DNA of 64,000 bases, taken from the NCBI GenBank assembly GCA_036429605.1, contig CM071589.1, forward strand, positions 3,720,001-3,784,000, in the 5' to 3' direction. Source of the DNA: Cladobotryum mycophilum. Taxonomy: Eukaryota > Ascomycota > Sordariomycetes > Hypocreales > Hypocreaceae. A model generated the notes under the pieces. That model did no database searches and was not told where the DNA came from. It saw only the letters and a program-made list of their open reading frames with translations. The position numbers and the translations under genes are program-made. Of the stretch, positions 58,783-64,000 are shown piece after piece (the first letter of the stretch is position 1; every line of letters begins with the position of its first letter).

Positions 58783-59608
58783 AGCGCCCTTTAAGGACCC
58801 TTACACCATCATCTTTTAACTTATAACAACTGGAAAGATCATCATCAAAACTCTGCACAAACCGAGATTGCGAGATTCTTTTTTTCAACTTGTTTCTCAT
58901 GTCTTTCCCCCTCCCCCTCCTCAAGTTAGCTGGGTATTATTATACAATATTTGTCGAGCTTATTAGCGCTCAGGGACAAAACCAGCTGCTTGATACAACA
59001 CAAAAGCATCGCTCCCAAGATTGGAAACCCGGGTCAGTGTTGTTGTTGGGCATTTCGGTCCTCATGAATCATAGGGGCGTAAGGTTTAAAGAAGTATTAG
59101 GGGATAGATTCAAGATGCGTCAAGAAATGACCGAGACATGCATTCGGAAGAAAGGGGGGCAAGGAGTGCATTGCATTTGGATGAACAATGTTTGCTGTGC
59201 CATGGCGGGGCGTTGGCATGGAGAGGATGGAAATGCGATGAAGATAACCCGGCGATGAATCTGTTATGATTGAATGAGTTATGACGCCATGTTATTTCGG
59301 GATTTGTGTTCGTTTATGAACCCAGGAGGTTCATTACATGTTCTTAACCTTACTTCTCTGCCTGGACATGACTGGGTAGTAGTTCTTTAGTATGGAAGAA
59401 AGAAAGAATGCTTGTGCTTCTCTCATTCTGGTGAACAAACCATTCATCTGTTTTACATTTTTTCTCTTTGCTATAGGCAAGCGCCTCTTCTTGCTATACC
59501 ACGTCGGACGAAATTGATCATCCAACCTGTATCGCATTATGCTAAAGCATCATGAAGATCATTGACCAACAACTTCCGTCCCTCGGGTATACCGACATTT
59601 CCCCCATC
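58783..59608. other. Convergent intergenic region
   Basis: 3' flanks of the dehydrogenase-like gene (+) and JIP5 (-). I looked for the missing C-terminal domain of the dehydrogenase here and did not see it. Confidence 0.4.
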
Positions 59609-60980
59609 TTAATCCAAATTGTCAAACCCCAGGATACCGTGGGCTCCCATGGGCCCTAACTTGCTGCTCTGCGCCTCCTTGCGTCGTTTCGCCCGGCGCT
59701 TCATCTCTTCCACGCCATCCTCGCTGTCATCGTCATCGTCATCATCGCTATCGCTTTCCGCTGCGCGCTTGCCATTTGGTTCATCGCCATCCTCGTCGTC
59801 TGATTCGTCATCGTCTTCTGCCTCGCTGCCGCTGCCCTGAAGCTCCGACAGCTCCTCCCACACTTTGACTGTTCGACCACCAGCGCTAATGAGTCGGTTC
59901 TCCGAGTCGAATTGAAGGGAAACGACGGCTTCCATATCATCGTGGCGCAGGTTGGTTGACACTTCGACTTCTCGTCGCACCAGATCTACAATTCTCAGAC
60001 TTCCATCGCCCACGCCGCAGACTACCTTCTTGCCCCAGCCCAACTCCCTGGGTACCATGACAACGGAGTCGATACTCTCCCCACCCAATTTGGACGAGTC
60101 CACAATGATACGCTCTTGCTGGTCGTCCCAGGCACCCTTGTCCCACAAGGTCAACACTCCCGATCCTGAGCCCACAGCCATGACACCATTGTTTCGGTTC
60201 TTCTTAGGCCCAAGCCCGGGGATGAAACAAGCGCTCAGCAGCTCATCTTCTTGATCTTCGCTTCGTACCAGCACACCACGTCGTACATCTGTGACGGCCA
60301 GTGTTGTGCCTCCCGTGCTGACCCATTGTTTGGGAAAACCACTCGTACTCTCTTCCGAAGGCGGTAGCGGCGTGACGGATGAGACATAGTCGGAGTGTGG
60401 GTAGTGTGTCTGTGCAGGCTTTTTGCCAGGGAGGCCGTCGCGCATGTCGATGATGTGCAGGGCGCCCGAGTCGGTTGCCAAGAGGAGGGCTTGAGGGTTG
60501 AGGACGTGGAGCATGGTTGGCGCATCGGGCCTCGTTGTGGTAGTCGGAATCGCAAACTTTGAAATGACTCTGCCCGTCTCGGCATCGTAGTGCTTGACCA
60601 AGGCGTCAGTGCCAGCAGAGTACTGGACTATTTTTTTCAATGTACCCGTCAGTTTAATGTGGTAAAATTCAGCCATTGACTGTTCGTATTGACATACCCT
60701 TGCCATCGTCAGAGTAAGCCAAGCAGCGACAGCTTCCCTTGTGTCTCCTCGTGCGCCAGACGGTGTCGATGGTGGCTTTTCCATCACTCAGTACGCTCGT
60801 GTCTCCATCCGCGCTCGTGTCTCCATCCGCGCTCTCGTCGGATGCCTGCCCACTAGAGGGCAGTCTGAACGTCTCGACAACGCCATTGGAGAGGCCGACG
60901 GTAAACAATGGCTCTGTGGGGTGCAGGGCAGTCGTGAAAACGTCCGCATGAAGCGGTAGGGTGCAGGTATTCTCCAACAT
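59609..60980 (-). CDS. JIP5: WD-repeat ribosome biogenesis protein JIP5 (WDR55 homologue)
   Basis: Predicted 433 residues from exons 60980-60698 and 60627-59609; intron GTATGT...AATAG, 70 bp. The start is ATG in MLENTCTLPLHADVFTTALH, which matches the family start; an upstream in-frame ATG at 61007 adds nine residues. WD repeats cover residues 1 to about 320 (VFTTALHPTEPLFTVGLSNG, HKGSCRCLAYSDDGK, GVMAVGSGSGVLTLWD, LQFDSENRLISAGG). The tail is a typical Asp/Glu-rich acidic stretch followed by a basic segment (MKRRAKRRKEAQ), ending GILGFDNLD. Jip5/WDR55 acts in the nucleolus in 60S ribosome assembly. An 18-bp duplication in exon 1 repeats ADGDTS. Confidence 0.93.
60796..60833 (-). repeat. 18-bp tandem duplication in JIP5 exon 1
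   Basis: Two adjacent near-perfect copies of CTCGTGTCTCCATCCGCG on the plus strand, encoding a repeated ADGDTS hexapeptide in a loop of the first WD repeats. Confidence 0.85.
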
Positions 60981-61580
60981 TTTCGGGCAAAATATGCGCT
61001 GCGTCAAAGGATGGGGGGTGAAAAGGTAAGATGCGCCGGGTGGGATGAATGAAAGATTAAGTAGGATTTCTCTGTAATTGAATTAAATAAGTGCACCTCA
61101 ACGAGTTTTCGTCATACTCCAAGCTCGTAGTCAGGTCGTATTCATTGTTCGGTTTGGTTCTTTGAGTAGCAAATAATGCATTACAAGTTTGACCAAGCTC
61201 ATGAAAAATAGCTTCAGCTTGGAGCTACAGTGCCAATTGTGCGACAGCATTATTTAACACTGTGCGTCCCACCTTGCCTGCGAGGAAGGCATCAAGGGCA
61301 ACTTTGTAATGAATCAATAACAACCTGGAACTGAATTAAATATCAATATCCATTCACCATGGATTAATTCAATCGTCCTCATAAAATCAACTCCATCCTT
61401 TGTCATCAAACTCTATTAATACATGATCTCAAACTCCTTACACGGCCACTAAGCCCACCCTAAAGCATCAAAGAACTTGAAGGGGGCTTCATTCTGTAAC
61501 AAAGAACAATCACTCACGTTCCACTTCACGCCCAAGCCACCGATAGTATTCGAACCAATTACTAGGCGCGCAACTTGAGC
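60981..61580. promoter_or_regulatory. Shared divergent promoter JIP5/chitinase
   Basis: 600 bp between two oppositely transcribed starts. AT-rich; no specific site can be assigned. Confidence 0.4.
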
Positions 61581-62869
61581 ATGCGGTTATCAAATGTTTG
61601 GGCCGCCTGGCTCATGACAGCTGTAACAATGGCGACAACAAGTCCTGAGGCAGTTCGTTGCATCATGTATCTTACAGGGTGAGAATTGCCACCAACGATA
61701 ACATGATAGAGTTGTAATGACCGTCAATCAGCCAGCACGACGTTGTCCCTACTACAAAGGATCTGGTCAATGATATCACACACGTGATTCTGGCGTTCAT
61801 GCGCTCCGATGTGTTCAATGTGGACAAGACGCCTGCAGAATTTCCCCTCTTCACAACGGTTGACAAAGTTCGGTCTCAAGTGCAGTTTGGCACAAAGATC
61901 ATGGTCGCCATTGGTGGTTGGGGCGATTCTAAAGGGTTTGAAGAGGCGGCTGCCACTGATGCCTCAAGACGACGGTGGGCAGCACAGGTGAAAGCCATGG
62001 TGAACATGACTGGAGCAGACGGCGTGGATATCGACTGGGAATATCCTGGGTAAGCGAAGCTCTGAGTCGCGTTGTAATCGAGCATTTCACTGACTTCGCT
62101 TAGGGGAAATCGTGATGATTACAAGGAGATCCCTAATTCCAAACGGGAATGGGAAACTGGAGCTTTCGTTCTGCTCCTTAGACAACTTCGGGCTACGTTG
62201 GGTGGCAAGCTCATCTCTATTGCTGTTCCTGCGCTGAAACGTGATTTGATGGCATTTACATCTGCGACAATCCCGCAAATCATCCAAGAAGTCGATTTCA
62301 TCAACGTCATGACCTATGACATGATGAATCGTCGCGACACCGTGGTCACGCATCACAGTGGAGTGGCCGGATCGCATGAGACCATACAGACATATATCAA
62401 CCATGGAGCACCGCCACAACGACTGAACCTTGGTTTGGGGTATTATGTGAAGTGGTTCATGACCAAAGACTGCGACCCCAAGCATCCCCTCGGCTGTCCT
62501 ACTGAGCTCCTTGAAGACCCCAATACTGGAGCAGATCTCGGCAAAACTGCTGCCTTTAGCTGGCACGACGAGGTTCCGACAGAACTCGCCACGTCATTTG
62601 CGCGAGCTCAGAAAGATGGAAATTATTTTGACGACGGAAGCTATGGCTTTTGGGATGCTGCGGAGAGGCGGTGGTGGTCCTATGACACGCCCGAGGTCAT
62701 CCAGGCAAAATTATCCCGAATCGTTGGGGAATTGGGACTCGGTGGAGTATTCGCCTGGGGTCTCGGCGAGGACGCACCAAGGTTTATACACCTAAAGGCT
62801 ACGCTTGACGGTGTGCGCAAATTGAACGGTCTGAGAGCCCTGGGTGACGATGTCAGGGATGAGTTATAA
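61581..62869 (+). CDS. GH18 chitinase
   Basis: Predicted 393 residues from exons 61581-61678, 61732-62049 and 62104-62869; introns GTGAGA...ATCAG and GTAAGC...CTTAG keep frame. It hydrolyses beta-1,4-linked GlcNAc in chitin. A signal peptide (MRLSNVWAAWLMTAVTMATT) precedes the mature start near EAVRCIMYLTGQHDVVP. The barrel shows the substrate-binding MVAIGGWGDSKGF and the catalytic DxxDxDxE motif as ADGVDIDWEYPGG, with the acid Glu in place. FINVMTYDMMNRRD is the third conserved GH18 block. GLGGVFAWGLGEDAP forms the last strand. No chitin-binding or LysM domain is attached. All key residues are present, so the enzyme is probably secreted and active, in wall turnover or in attack on chitin-bearing hosts or prey (inference). 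Confidence 0.93.
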
Positions 62870-64000
62870 TGGCAAGGTGCTGCAATACCTCGGTTCCCAA
62901 ACAGTGTGCTCACCCGGCAGTCAGAAGGATCGAATTACCTAATGAGAAGATGCTGACGACCCAAAAGTCATCATGGCTCCACGCTCGAGATGCCCATTTT
63001 TTGTTCAGAGGGGCAAATCCGGCTCGTATCTATGCGATAGCCATCCTATGCACATTTCTCCTACAACCGTGTTTTGCTTGCCCCACTGCATGTGCTCACT
63101 CACCATCACCAACCGATGATCGGAGGTTCTCTGCCTCCTCCTATCAGCAAGACAACGTGAGTGATTATGAAAGGGCCTGTGCTTGTGCCGAATCGGAACC
63201 ATGGCCAAGGGTCCTTATATTTCCCGTCGTTCATGCAGTGTCTATATGACACATATGCAGAAGACGTTGGCCTCGAGTTGTCGGCATCGTTTCGGTGAAG
63301 CCAAGATAAGCTATCCGTCCTGATGTGCAGTCTGCGGGAAGCCCCAGTTTAAGCCCAACGAATCATAATCGCTAATTGCGCCACGCCCACTATTCCCATT
63401 TCTTCTCTGGACGGACATTTACTAAATTATCTCGGCCAAAACTCCGAGGATATTGATTTAGTTCGGGCCTAGAACTTTTGATTCCACTCATCAGTCGAAC
63501 TTCGGTCACAAATTCGCTCGTATACCGCACGGCAATGAAGGCAATGCCATGAAAATATTTCTGCAGGATGATCCTTTGAGGCCAGGGCCATTGCCATGCA
63601 AAGGCGGCTCTACCCGGCTCAACTTCTAGATCGAGGGCCAGCCAACGTACGATCGGTAATGGAACAAGAGAGCCAACCAAGTCGGGAAGGCCAAAGCAGC
63701 TTGGGATCGTGCCAGAGACATTTGTCTCAAAATCGTCTCAAAATCGCTTCAGCTGCTTAATGAGAGTTTCAATCACAACAAATCTGAACCTTGCAAAAAG
63801 AAGACCGTTTTTCAGTCATGTCAGGTACTTATTCCCCGTGCAGGTCCAATCCTTCCGAGTTTCAAGCTTCAAATACCCGCCTCTTCAAGTTAGTGTCGAA
63901 TAAGCATGTTTAAGAGCTTCTCGGCAAGCATCGCGACAGGGCCAAGGGTACCCTCCATCGTGCCCTCCACCCCAGAATAGTGTGTGCCACCGGTTGATCG
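62870..64000. other. Intergenic region to window end
   Basis: 3' flank of the chitinase gene. A 126-codon frame at 62869-63249 overlaps the chitinase stop and has no supporting feature. No gene is recognised up to the window end. Confidence 0.4.

Noticed and set aside
62869..63249. 126-codon frame directly after the chitinase stop
   Set aside because: Overlaps the chitinase stop codon and shows no recognisable feature; treated as 3' flank.

Overview
This 64 kb window is nuclear DNA of a filamentous ascomycete. I infer Sordariomycetes, most likely Hypocreales. The reasons are short GT-AG introns of about 45-175 bp with CTAAC/CTAAT branch sites, genes on both strands with intergenic gaps of 0.5-5 kb, many microsatellites, and gene content such as a UapA/UapC-type purine permease, a GH18 chitinase and a Ste6/MDR-type ABC transporter. 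The species cannot be named from the sequence. I see no rRNA, tRNA, CRISPR array or intact transposon.

Layout. 0-17.8 kb: 5' end of an ABC transporter (-), a PBDC1/Ypl225w homologue (+), a long Ser-rich protein whose frame is broken twice (+), an MFS drug/polyamine transporter (-), a single-pass membrane protein (-), a DUF1769/UPF0590 protein (-), a RING-like protein (-), an alpha/beta-hydrolase with one frame break (+) and a small cupin (-). 17.8-21.4 kb: gene-poor. 21.4-29.4 kb: an F-box protein with one frame break (+), a relic of a SERAC1/NLR-type esterase domain (+), phosphopantetheine adenylyltransferase CAB4 (-) and mitochondrial sulfite oxidase (-). 31.5-41 kb: an accessory-looking stretch with a glycosylated type III membrane protein, a small cysteine-containing secreted protein with a Kex2 site, three unrecognised genes (one broken) and an NmrA-like reductase. 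41.7-50 kb: proteasome subunit RPN2 (-) and the mRNA-capping triphosphatase CET1 (+), transcribed divergently. 50.7-52.6 kb: purine permease with one frame break (-). 52.6-57.9 kb: gene-poor and full of microsatellites. 57.9-63 kb: a truncated iron-type alcohol dehydrogenase with one frame break (+), ribosome-biogenesis protein JIP5 (-) and a GH18 chitinase (+).

The genes do not form an obvious biosynthetic cluster. Core housekeeping genes (RPN2, CET1, JIP5, CAB4, sulfite oxidase) are mixed with transporters and lineage-specific genes. The most striking pattern is that five genes carry six single-base frame breaks. Each break sits exactly on a run of five or six C on the coding strand, and in each case restoring the frame gives a coherent protein. 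That points to homopolymer errors in the assembly or to a homopolymer-mutator genome rather than to six unrelated gene losses.
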